A DNA stretch of 64,000 nt, from assembly GCF_025370755.1 (NCBI RefSeq), contig NZ_JAMXFC010000009.1, forward strand, positions 98,967 through 162,966. The letters run 5' to 3'. This document shows positions 16,468 to 25,324 of the stretch, piece after piece; the first letter of the stretch is position 1, and the number at the start of each line of letters is the position of its first letter. The position numbers and the translations under genes were made by a program. The notes beneath the pieces were generated by a model. It searched no databases, was not told the DNA's origin, and saw only the letters and a program-made list of their open reading frames with translations. This DNA is from Laspinema sp. D2d (GTDB taxonomy: Bacteria; Cyanobacteriota; Cyanobacteriia; Cyanobacteriales; Laspinemataceae).

Positions 16468-17508
16468 ATGAATCCAGACCCGCTAAACCCTCAAATCCAC
16501 GGCGATCGCGCGGCGATTCAACTCTGGCTGCAACAACAGCCTCCCCATAAACGCCGCGATCGCTGCCTCTGGGTGAGAGAGTTTTTAGCCTTTGTCGGGA
16601 AACCCCTAGCGGTGGTTACCTTAGTCGATGTCCGCGCCTTTGCTCAAAGCCTTGCTGCCCGGGGCATCCCACCCCGACAAGCTCAAGCGCGATTGTCTGT
16701 GATCAAGTCTCTCTTTACCTATGGGTATCGTCAGGGGCAGTGGCCCGTCAATATTCCCCTCCAACATTGGCCCAAAGTCCGGGTTAAGGGACCCTCACCT
16801 TCAGGTTCAGCAATTCTCACTGAGATTTGGTCTCATTTAGAATCTACCCTCAGACAGAGATTTGGGCGACGGTCTCGGAAACCCGTGACCCCTCAGAAGC
16901 AGGCCGTGTTTTGGAGTGGCGTCTGTTTAGCCGGGGTGGCGTTAGTGATTCCAGCCCATCTCAACTCTCAAGCGGAAACCCCTGAAGAAATCACCCTTTC
17001 CCAGCCCACACCCCAAGTTCGACGTCAGAGGGTCGCAGACCTCAAAGCGGCTCATGTCCAGGCTTTTCTCGATACGATCGCCTGGGCTGAAGGGACTGCC
17101 GGTCCCTCGGCTTATCGGATGCAGTTTACGGGGACTGAGTTTGCGAGTTTTCAGGATCATCCCCGGGAAATTAGATGTGGGTCCGGGCTTTGTTCCGATG
17201 CCGCAGGCCGATACCAGTTTCTGAGTACCACTTGGGACCGCATGGCTAAAAAAATAGGGGCGTCTGATTTCTCCCCGGCCAATCAAGACCGCGCCGCGAT
17301 CGCCCTGTTGGATGAATATGGGGTCTTAGAAGATATTGAAGCGGGTTCCTTCACCTATGCGGTCATCGAGTTGATTCCCGTCTGGCCTTCCTTTCACGAT
17401 GTAGGCAATGGCGATCGCGCCCGGGCGATCGCCCGGTTGGAACAGGTGTATCAGCAGAAATTACGAAAGCATTCTTTTGAGCAAGTAGCGTTCCAGCCCC
17501 AACATTAG
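16468..17508 (+). CDS. membrane fusion of tyrosine-recombinase core-binding domain and lambda-R-like lysozyme
   Basis: 346 residues in three parts. Residues about 15-100 match the SAM-like N-terminal core-binding domain of phage integrase/XerD recombinases (FLAFVGKPLAVVTLVDVRAF, then RLSVIKSLFTYGYRQGQWPVN). The recombinase catalytic domain with its R-H-R-Y residues is absent. A hydrophobic segment at about 146-165 is probably a membrane anchor. Residues about 195-335 resemble the lambda endolysin R (GH104) transglycosylase: FLDTIAWAEGT places the catalytic glutamate at 208, followed by FQDHPRE, AGRYQFLSTTWD and DFSPANQDRAAIALL. The lysozyme half would face the periplasm and cleave peptidoglycan; the N-terminal half would stay in the cytosol, perhaps binding DNA or protein. 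The role is unknown. There are no phage genes nearby, so it looks like a domesticated fusion. Start context is ordinary. Confidence 0.82.
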   Translation: MNPDPLNPQIHGDRAAIQLWLQQQPPHKRRDRCLWVREFLAFVGKPLAVVTLVDVRAFAQSLAARGIPPRQAQARLSVIKSLFTYGYRQGQWPVNIPLQHWPKVRVKGPSPSGSAILTEIWSHLESTLRQRFGRRSRKPVTPQKQAVFWSGVCLAGVALVIPAHLNSQAETPEEITLSQPTPQVRRQRVADLKAAHVQAFLDTIAWAEGTAGPSAYRMQFTGTEFASFQDHPREIRCGSGLCSDAAGRYQFLSTTWDRMAKKIGASDFSPANQDRAAIALLDEYGVLEDIEAGSFTYAVIELIPVWPSFHDVGNGDRARAIARLEQVYQQKLRKHSFEQVAFQPQH

Positions 17509-18066
17509 CGATCGCTATTTGTGAAATTAGTTAATATTTGTTAATGTTTTGCGAAATCAACTCCCGGTAAGGATTTGAGCAACCCAAGGGGAAAATTTCC
17601 TTATTTAATTGTTTAAATTTATTCCCTATTGTTAACCCCAATGATAGAGGGGTTCTCTCCCCTCTATTCCTAAAAATCTCTGCCCCGGGGGGGAGTATTA
17701 ACTGTAGTCATATCGAGACAATAGAAACATAAGGTAAAGCGAAACTAGGAGTAATCGCATCAATCAATAATAGGGCTGATTTGCCTCAGACTAACAGTGC
17801 GAATTGCAGATAAGATAGAATAACAATCACCAAATTTACCGCCCAAACCCTGGAAGCCTGACTCAAAGAGACTATCGATAATCTCGGGCAGCGACCTGCA
17901 TTATTTAAAGATTCTTAACAATTTTTTCAACGGCTTCACTGAAAATTGCGGGTCTTCAGGGTGTTCATTGCCATCGCACAGGTAGAGTCCAAAACACCAG
18001 ACGAAATTCAAACTTTTAGGCCCTGCGATCGGCGAACTGAAGAGACAAAAATTAAGGAGAATATCC
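17509..18066. other. intergenic region and leader of TPR gene
   Basis: AT-rich after the lysozyme fusion gene, with a hairpin at 17644-17667. The remaining 400 bases upstream of the TPR gene hold no recognisable gene or known riboswitch; a TAAGGAG ribosome binding site lies 7 bases before the ATG at 18067. Confidence 0.55.
17644..17667. terminator. hairpin downstream of the lysozyme fusion gene
   Basis: ATAGAGGGG at 17644-17652 and CCCCTCTAT at 17659-17667 are perfect 9-base arms with a 6-base loop. No clear T-run follows, so termination is inferred only from position. Confidence 0.45.
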
Positions 18067-18498
18067 ATGAAAGGCATTTATAATATAGTTACCGTTTTAG
18101 CGATTAGTTTAGGAATTGGCCTCGCCCCACCGGCGATCGCAGAAAATTTATCTGAGTCCTCTGTCGCCGAATCCCAGAGTGTGATTGAAGTCGATTCTTA
18201 TGACTTTGTAGTGCTCGCAGAAGACGCCCTCGATGTGGGAGATTACCAAAATGCTATTTTCCATGCCAACCGGGCGATCGATATCGAACCGGCGTTAGGG
18301 AATGCCTATCTGATTCGAGGACAGGCCCGCGCCTATCAAGGGGAAATTCAAGCCGCGATCGCCGACTTAGAACAAGCGGCCCAGGTTTACCGTCAGAATA
18401 ACAATCAAGCCGGTTATCTGCTGGCCTTGGAATATCTGAAGGACTTGAATGCACCGACTTCTCCTCAAGCCTTAACCCTTCCCGAACTCACCTATTAG
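18067..18498 (+). CDS. exported small tetratricopeptide-repeat protein
   Basis: 143 residues. A signal peptide is clear: a short basic start, a hydrophobic core (VTVLAISLGIGLA) and an AIA-EN cleavage site near residue 26. The mature part holds a TPR pair (ALDVGDYQNAIFHANRAIDIEP, then AYLIRGQARAYQGEIQAAIADLEQAAQVYRQ), a helical scaffold for protein binding, ending with a Pro/Leu-rich tail. It is probably periplasmic. The AAGGAG site before the ATG supports the start. The partner is unknown; neighbours give no functional hint. Confidence 0.8.
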   Translation: MKGIYNIVTVLAISLGIGLAPPAIAENLSESSVAESQSVIEVDSYDFVVLAEDALDVGDYQNAIFHANRAIDIEPALGNAYLIRGQARAYQGEIQAAIADLEQAAQVYRQNNNQAGYLLALEYLKDLNAPTSPQALTLPELTY

Positions 18499-18644
18499 GT
18501 TTCCAACAAAGCGGCGATCGCCATCCCAGGGCAATGAGTGCCCCTGCCCCCACCTGGATGCGATCGCCCTCCAGGAATCACCCGGTATCACCCGTCATCT
18601 CTGAGCAGATATAGCCTGTTCCTTGTCCCCAAAGGATAATCTTT

Positions 18645-19013
18645 ATGACCCTCAAGGCGACCTCAGCCCCATTCCATTACCTGCCCCCCCTAGTAAACCC
18701 TTTAAATCAGGCCGCAGTACGAATCCACACCCTACAGCGTCGCGCCCTAAGTGCGATCGTAATTACCCTACTTTTACTCATTCTCACTTATACTCTGGAT
18801 GTTTTATCCGTTTGGGCTGCGATCGCCACATCAACTGCCCTATCGACCTTGTGTGTATTAAACCTCGTGACTACCACCCTGACCCTGCTCACTGGCATCG
18901 CGGGGATCTCGGCAGCCATGACCTTTGTCTCCTATCGTGCTAAGGTGCTGCGGTGTGGTTCCCCCATAGGGAGGACTCGGGGACCCCTGGCTCCCTCCTC
19001 ATTCAATCCCTAG
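18645..19013 (+). CDS. small hypothetical membrane protein
   Basis: 122 residues from an ATG preceded by AAAGGA at an 8-base spacing. Two hydrophobic segments are visible: about 35-62 (ALSAIVITLLLLILTYTLDVL) and about 65-95 (TLCVLNLVTTTLTLLTGIAGI). Both ends look hydrophilic and somewhat basic. No family is recognised. The good ribosome binding site and the coherent two-helix pattern favour a real gene, but the C-terminal twenty residues (CGSPIGRTRGPLAPSS) look like read-through into intergenic DNA. Confidence 0.5.
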   Translation: MTLKATSAPFHYLPPLVNPLNQAAVRIHTLQRRALSAIVITLLLLILTYTLDVLSVWAAIATSTALSTLCVLNLVTTTLTLLTGIAGISAAMTFVSYRAKVLRCGSPIGRTRGPLAPSSFNP

Positions 19014-20122
19014 TTAATCCCCCTCTCAAAGCCTGTTTAAAATTAGACCCAATCGGGTTTTTAAAAGCCGGTTTTCTTCTCACCCGTCCTGGCAGCCTTT
19101 CTCCCGGTTAACTCACCCTCTATTAGGGAGGAGTTTTTTCCGGGAATTTTTGTTTTTTTAGGTCAATAGACCTATTGCACAATTGTCTTAAGCCCCCCCT
19201 GAATCCAATTTTTATTTCTCTAGCTTCCCCGTTAAAAAAGGGTAGGGGAGTGCGATCGGCTGGAGGGTTGGGAGGATTAATCCTCGAAGGAAACCCAGAA
19301 TTCTCATACTCAATCCCGTTGTCAAAGACCTATTTTCTCTTTAACTCATACTTTTCTGGCTTCGTCCTTATAGCCCCACCCTTGAGGGTGGGGGTTTTTA
19401 TAGACGTTTAAAAACCTGATTCCGTATAATATCCAAAGGATTAATTACGCAGAATGTCAGGAATTGAGCAATAGGTAGGGCCTTTTTTCCCGCTGTCCCG
19501 CTGAGGGTTGATCAATCCCGATAGAGTTTAGGAATCCCTGGAGTTTGCCTAACCCAGTTTCTGCCGTTCCCCCCTCAAAATTTCGGGAGATCAACCGAAA
19601 AAAAAGCTTGTCAAAAGAGTGTTAATCCTGTAAAATTACTGTTTTAAATCGGTCTAAGCCGGTTAAGCGGGCTATTCTAATTGGTAGGGTTGCCCCGGCG
19701 CAGGATATCCGAAGGATGGAGCCCAGCTTTTAGGGGGAATCAAGCCAATCAAAATCACTAAACTCTATTCCGCCCCTTGCGGACCCTGCCCCCCGGACTT
19801 CGGGATTGGCGGTCCCTTAAGAATTGTAAAGATATGTAAAATCTCCCTTCAGGATCTAGTAAATTAAAGTAAATTGAGCAATTTTTACCTGGGCTTTACT
19901 TCCTTCTAAAGTCTATCAGTGGGGTCTACCCATTATTAAACTAGGTTCTATCCGGATCAAAATAGTCAAACCATCCCCGGGGAAAATCCTAAAACATTAC
20001 AGACATAGCATTTATCAATAAAAACAGTAAGTTCCTTAGAGAAATCAATTTAACCCATTTAAGGTGGTTGAACTCCAAGGGACAGACCCCCATAAACTGA
20101 AGTCCCTAAGCACGGATAGAAC
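19014..20122. other. long intergenic region upstream of the giant kinase
   Basis: 1.1 kb without a credible gene. It contains a strong terminator (19374-19400). From 19640 to 19760 there is a moderately structured GC-rich stretch (GGTTGCCCCGGCGCAGGATATCC) that I could not assign to any riboswitch class. The final 120 bases before 20123 should contain the leader of the kinase operon. Confidence 0.5.
19374..19400 (+). terminator. intrinsic terminator
   Basis: CCCCACCC and GGGTGGGG form a perfect 8-bp stem with a TTGA loop, followed by G and TTTTTA. It is 360 bases after the small membrane protein gene, so it may end that transcript or a non-coding one. Confidence 0.75.
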
Positions 20123-23100
20123 ATGAATTCAGATCCAATTCATATCATTGAAAAAGACTCGTTAATACTTGCGCCAGATACTGAGGTGCGGGAGGCGATC
20201 GCCCTCATGAGTCAACAGCGAGTCAGTTGTGCCTTAGTCGTAGATAATCATCAATTAATCGGCATTTTGACAGAACGAGATGTGGTCAGAATGACCGCCG
20301 AAATGATGGATATTAACACCCTCCAAGTTGCCGAAATTATGACCCGGAATCCGTTCCGAATTCGGGTTTCCGCTGACTTGGATATTTTTTCCATCTTATC
20401 AACCCTCCGCCAGCGCCAAATTCGCCACTTACCTGCTCTGGATGAGTCGGGAAATCTCTTAGGGGTGATTACCCAACATAGTATCCGCAAAGTCCTCCAA
20501 GCGACGGATTTATTAAAATTTAAGCAAGTCGCTCAGGTAATGAGCGATCGCGTGATTCACTTACCTCAAACTGCTTCTGTATGGGAAATCACTCAACAAA
20601 TGACCCGAGATCAGGTCAGTTGTATTGTGATTGTTGACCGTACCGATGACTCACGAACGGTTCCCCTGGGGATGATTACCGAACGGGATATCGTGAACTT
20701 TCGGGCTTCCCATTTAAACCTAGCCGAAAGTATGGCCTCCCAGGTCATGAGTACCCCGTTACTGACGATTAAAATCGGCGATTCTTTGTGGAATGCTCAT
20801 CAATTAATGAAAACCCATGAAATTCGTCGGTTAGTTGTTGTGAATGACTCCGGAAATTTAGCAGGTCTCCTCACTCAAACCAGCCTGTTAAAAGCCCTAG
20901 ATCCCATTGAAATGGACAGAACCTTAGAGGTGTTACAGGAGCAAGTCAATCGCCGAGTAATGGAGTTAAATCAGGTCAACAATCGTCTCCAAAAAGAAAT
21001 TACCCTTCGAGAACAGGAATTGCAGGAACGGTCCCGACTGGAGGGGGAATTGAAAGCCCAAAATGCTCGATTGCAGGCTGAGATTTGCGATCGCATCCGA
21101 GTCGAAGAGACCCTGGCTCAACGGGAACAAGAATTTCGAGCCTTAGTTGAAAACTCGCCGGATTTAATTTGGCGGTTTAATCGGGAGTTTCGCTATCTTT
21201 ATGCCAACCCCTCCTCGGAACGTTTATTTGGCATTCCCAGTGGGGAAATTTTCGGCAAAACCCTTCAAGAATTGGGGTTTCCAAATGCCGTAGTATCCCA
21301 GTGGAGTCAAGTGCTACAAGAAGCCTTTGAAACGGCGAGTGAACGAACCCTGGAATGTGCAGTGCCTGGACTAGAGGGAGTGAAATGGTGGTTTGCTCGA
21401 ATTGTCCCGGAGTTGGGAAAAAACGGGGAAGTAGAATCAATTTTAGCCCTGGTCCGAGAAATCAGCGATCGCAAACAGACTGAACAAGAACGTTTGCAAC
21501 TGCTCGATCGCGAACAAGTCGCCCGCGCCGAAGCCGAAACCGCTACAAATCGGGTGACAAATATCTTAGAAAGTATTACCGATGCTTTCTTTTCCCTCGA
21601 CTCCAATTGGCGATTTACTTATATCAATCCCCAAGCCGAGTTGCTCTTTCAAAGAACTCAAGAAGAACTCCTCGGGCAAAATCTCTGGGTAGAATTTCCT
21701 GAAGCCAGTCAGGGTAAATTTTATGAGGAATACCATCGAGTTGTTGCGGAAAACATTAGCCGGGAATTCCTAGAATTTTATCCCCCCCTCAATCGTTGGT
21801 TTGAAATTCATGCTTATCCTGCCAAAGAGGGAATTTCGGTGTATTTTGAAGATGTCACCGAGCAGATACGAGCCGAAGCTTCTTTGAAAGAAAGCGAACA
21901 GTTTTTACGCAGCATCTATGAAGGGGTAGAAACGGCAATTTTTATCGTAGATGTTTTGGCGGATGGCACATTTCGCTACTTTGATAGTAATCCCACTCAT
22001 GAACGGATTTGGCAAATTTCTGCGGAAGAAATGAGCGGGACGACTCCAGAACAACTCTTGCCTCAAGCTGTTGCCCAGCAGGTGACGCAGCGGTATCAGC
22101 ACTGCATCCAAACGAGAGAACGGATAACCTATGAGGAAAAGCTGCCTTTGGATGGTCAAGAGAGTTGGTGGCTGACCCACTTAAGCCCCATTTTTGATAG
22201 TAGCGATCGCATTTATCGTCTGATTGGAACCAGTTTTAATATCACCGATCGCAAGCAAGTCGAAATCGCCCTGGAACAACAACTCAAGCGCGAGCAATTA
22301 CTCAATGCCATTCAAGACCGAATTCGCTCGTCCTTGAATTTAGAAGAAGTGTTAACAACTGCTGCCCAAGAAGTGCGGCAATTTTTATCCAATGATCGCG
22401 TATTAATTTACCGAGTTGATCCTGATGGGACCGGCATCGTTGTTACCCATTCCTCCGATCCCCTAGCGCCTAAGATTAACGGGAATACGTTTCCCCAAGA
22501 AAACTTTAGCCCAGAAGAAAGAGACCGTTATACCCAAGGGGAAATAGTCGCGATTGAAGATACGGAGTTAGTCAAACATTTACCTTGTCTATGGGCATTA
22601 ATCCAAACTCTCAAGATTAAGGCTAAATTGGTCATTCCCATTTTAAAAGAGCAAAATTTGTGGGGGTTACTGATTGCCCATCATTGCCATAGTCCCAGAC
22701 AATGGCATTCTTCTGAGATAGAATCCCTGCGCTCTATTGCCGGACAACTAGCGATCGCTGTTCAACAATCTACTCTATTTGAACAAGCCAAGGCTGAACT
22801 CGTTGAGCGCCAAAAAGCTGAAGAAGCCTTGCAATCCAGCCAACGCTTCGTCCAGAACATCGCGGATACTTCTCCCAATCTTTTATATATTTACGATATT
22901 TTAGAACAGCGGAATATTTATGTTAACCGAGAAATTGCTGAAATGTTGGGATATTCTTCTGAAGCAATTTCTAATTTTGGGAATAATTTATTAGCCACCC
23001 TAATTCACCCCGATGATCTAGCTAAAATTCCGGAACATTTTAAAACCCTCTCTCAAGCTCAAGAGGGAGAGATTTTGGAACTGGAATATCGAATGAGAAA

Positions 23101-25324
23101 TATTAAAGGAGAATGGCGGAATGTTTTAGCCCGAGAAACGATTTTTGCCCGAACGGAAGATGGCACTGTTAAACAACTCTTAGGCACAGCAACAGATATT
23201 ACCAAACTCAAAGAAAGTGAAGCCGCCTTGCGGGAAAGTGCCGAACGGGAAAAGGCTGTAGCTTCCGCAGTCCACCGCATTCGTCAATCCCTCGATTTAG
23301 GGACAATTTTTGCGGCGACTACGGAAGAATTACAAGGATGTTTAACGTGTGATATTGTTGCTATTTACCGCTTTAATCCGGACTACAGTGGCGAATTTGT
23401 CTCAGAAGCGGTCACATCACCACGGGTTTCAGTCTTGCAAAAAAACCGCCAATCCCTGCACCTCTCTGCGCAACCCTCTCCCGGGGAAACTTGCCAAATG
23501 CAATCTCTAATTAGTTCTTGTTTAGAATGGCAAGATACCCATCTCAGTCAGACTAAAGGAGGTGCTTTTAACCGAGACGAGAGTTGTTTGGTGGTGGAAG
23601 ATATTTATCAACGCAACTTTAGCCCTTGTTATTTAGCCCGATTAGAGGAATTTCAGGTTAGAGCTTACATTATTGTTCCGATTTTTTGTGGACCCAAACT
23701 CTGGGGATTGTTAGCCGCTTACGAAAGCGATCGCCCGCGCCACTGGCAACCCAGCGATCGGCAGATTGTCATCCAAATTGGCAATCAATTGGGGGTAGCG
23801 TTGCAGCAAGCGGAATTGCTCGAACAAACCCAGAAGCAATCAGAAGCCCTCCAAAAAGCCGCGATCGCAGCAGATGCAGCCAACCAAGCTAAAAGTGAAT
23901 TTCTCGCGAACATGAGTCATGAATTGCGCACCCCACTCAATGCAATTCTGGGATTTACCCAACTGATGAATCGAAATTCATCCTTAAGTCCACAGCACCA
24001 AGAACACTTGAAAATTATCAATCAAGCGGGAGAACATTTATTATCCTTAATTAATGACATTCTGGAAATGTCAAAAATTGAAGCGGGGAGAACTGTCTTT
24101 AACCCGACTTCCTTTCATTTAATTTCCTTACTCAGAAACCTAGAAGCAATGCTAAAGTTTCAAGCTCAACTCAAAGGCTTAGAACTTCACTTTGAGTTAG
24201 ATAGCAATTTGCCTGAAATGATAATTTCAGATGAAAGGAAATTGCGTCAGGTTTTAATTAATATGTTAGGCAATGCTATCAAATTTACCCAATCCGGTGG
24301 GGTGACCTTACGGGCCAAAATAGAACCCTGTTTTAACCCTAAATCCATCAATAATTTCTCAGATTTTACCGAAACTCCATCTAATCTCTGCATAGAAATT
24401 GCCGATACGGGAACCGGCATTGCACCGGAAGAAATGAATCAGCTCTTTGAACCCTTTTCCCAAACTGAAACGGGACGAAAATCCCAACAAGGGACGGGAT
24501 TAGGATTGCCAATTAGTCGCAAATTTGTGCAATTAATGGGGGGAGATATTCACGTCAGTAGCACCCTGGGAGTGGGGACGGTGTTTAGCTTTAAGATTCA
24601 AATTATGGAAATCAACGCCACCCCAGAACCTCCGCTGCAAACGAGGGGACAGGTGATTGGGTTAGACTATGATCAGGAACGCTATCGAATTTTAGTAGTC
24701 GATGATGCCGTTAACAATCGCCTGTTTTTAGCAAACCTGCTATCCGAGATTGGGTTTGAGGTTCGGGAAGCAGAAAATGGTCAAGAGGCGATCGCCCTCT
24801 GGTCTACTTGGGACCCTCATTTAATTTGCATGGATATGCGGATGCCTGTCCTAGATGGCTATCAAGCCACCCAACAGATTAAAGCCAGTCTGAAAGGACA
24901 GGAAACTGTGATTATCGCCCTGACAGCTAGTGCTTTTGAAGAAGAACGAAAAGGAATTTTGTTATGTGGTTGTGATGACTTTCTGCACAAACCCTTTCGA
25001 GAGGAAGTCCTTCTCGAAAAAATATCCACTCATCTGGGAGTTCGCTATCGTTATCAACCGGAAATTTCTCTCGATTCTCCAGACTGCGGCCCAACTTCCC
25101 ACGTTTTGAATACGGATGAAATTAAAAATTATTTATCTCAAATGCCTCCTAAATTTGTCACCGAACTTTATCAATCCGCTTGTCAAGGCTACGATGAAGG
25201 AATTTTTTCTTTACTAGAGTTTATTCCCGAAGAAATTAGCCCTTTGGCTCATACTTTGAGAGAATTAACGAAAAATTTTGATTTTGAAATGATTATCGCA
25301 TTAACGGAACAGGAGGAGGCATGA
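20123..25324 (+). CDS. giant hybrid sensor histidine kinase (CBS x4, PAS x4, GAF x2, HK, REC)
   Basis: 1733 residues, cytosolic. In order: two CBS pairs (about 5-120 and 125-265; nucleotide-sensing modules), a coiled coil (270-335), PAS domains (about 337-450, 480-590, 595-715), GAF1 (725-890), a fourth PAS (912-1035), GAF2 (1045-1235), HisKA with His1266 in NMSHELRTP, HATPase (N-box NMLGNAIKFT, G1 DTGTGIAP, G2 GTGLGLPIS), and a receiver with Asp1571 in CMDMRMPVLDG. A helical tail of about 75 residues follows. GAF1 has Cys822 and GAF2 has Cys1169 (SPCYLARLEEFQVRA) at or near the position that binds bilin in cyanobacteriochromes, but neither is followed by His. Multiple inputs (adenylate charge by CBS, small ligands or redox by PAS) are inferred. 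The last four bases overlap the start of the next kinase, so the two are translationally coupled. Confidence 0.93.
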   Translation: MNSDPIHIIEKDSLILAPDTEVREAIALMSQQRVSCALVVDNHQLIGILTERDVVRMTAEMMDINTLQVAEIMTRNPFRIRVSADLDIFSILSTLRQRQIRHLPALDESGNLLGVITQHSIRKVLQATDLLKFKQVAQVMSDRVIHLPQTASVWEITQQMTRDQVSCIVIVDRTDDSRTVPLGMITERDIVNFRASHLNLAESMASQVMSTPLLTIKIGDSLWNAHQLMKTHEIRRLVVVNDSGNLAGLLTQTSLLKALDPIEMDRTLEVLQEQVNRRVMELNQVNNRLQKEITLREQELQERSRLEGELKAQNARLQAEICDRIRVEETLAQREQEFRALVENSPDLIWRFNREFRYLYANPSSERLFGIPSGEIFGKTLQELGFPNAVVSQWSQVLQEAFETASERTLECAVPGLEGVKWWFARIVPELGKNGEVESILALVREISDRKQTEQERLQLLDREQVARAEAETATNRVTNILESITDAFFSLDSNWRFTYINPQAELLFQRTQEELLGQNLWVEFPEASQGKFYEEYHRVVAENISREFLEFYPPLNRWFEIHAYPAKEGISVYFEDVTEQIRAEASLKESEQFLRSIYEGVETAIFIVDVLADGTFRYFDSNPTHERIWQISAEEMSGTTPEQLLPQAVAQQVTQRYQHCIQTRERITYEEKLPLDGQESWWLTHLSPIFDSSDRIYRLIGTSFNITDRKQVEIALEQQLKREQLLNAIQDRIRSSLNLEEVLTTAAQEVRQFLSNDRVLIYRVDPDGTGIVVTHSSDPLAPKINGNTFPQENFSPEERDRYTQGEIVAIEDTELVKHLPCLWALIQTLKIKAKLVIPILKEQNLWGLLIAHHCHSPRQWHSSEIESLRSIAGQLAIAVQQSTLFEQAKAELVERQKAEEALQSSQRFVQNIADTSPNLLYIYDILEQRNIYVNREIAEMLGYSSEAISNFGNNLLATLIHPDDLAKIPEHFKTLSQAQEGEILELEYRMRNIKGEWRNVLARETIFARTEDGTVKQLLGTATDITKLKESEAALRESAEREKAVASAVHRIRQSLDLGTIFAATTEELQGCLTCDIVAIYRFNPDYSGEFVSEAVTSPRVSVLQKNRQSLHLSAQPSPGETCQMQSLISSCLEWQDTHLSQTKGGAFNRDESCLVVEDIYQRNFSPCYLARLEEFQVRAYIIVPIFCGPKLWGLLAAYESDRPRHWQPSDRQIVIQIGNQLGVALQQAELLEQTQKQSEALQKAAIAADAANQAKSEFLANMSHELRTPLNAILGFTQLMNRNSSLSPQHQEHLKIINQAGEHLLSLINDILEMSKIEAGRTVFNPTSFHLISLLRNLEAMLKFQAQLKGLELHFELDSNLPEMIISDERKLRQVLINMLGNAIKFTQSGGVTLRAKIEPCFNPKSINNFSDFTETPSNLCIEIADTGTGIAPEEMNQLFEPFSQTETGRKSQQGTGLGLPISRKFVQLMGGDIHVSSTLGVGTVFSFKIQIMEINATPEPPLQTRGQVIGLDYDQERYRILVVDDAVNNRLFLANLLSEIGFEVREAENGQEAIALWSTWDPHLICMDMRMPVLDGYQATQQIKASLKGQETVIIALTASAFEEERKGILLCGCDDFLHKPFREEVLLEKISTHLGVRYRYQPEISLDSPDCGPTSHVLNTDEIKNYLSQMPPKFVTELYQSACQGYDEGIFSLLEFIPEEISPLAHTLRELTKNFDFEMIIALTEQEEA

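Noticed and set aside
19175..19411. 79-codon frame on the plus strand
   Set aside because: It reads through a repeat-type sequence (KKGRGVRSAGGLGG) and the terminator at 19374-19400; no plausible start.
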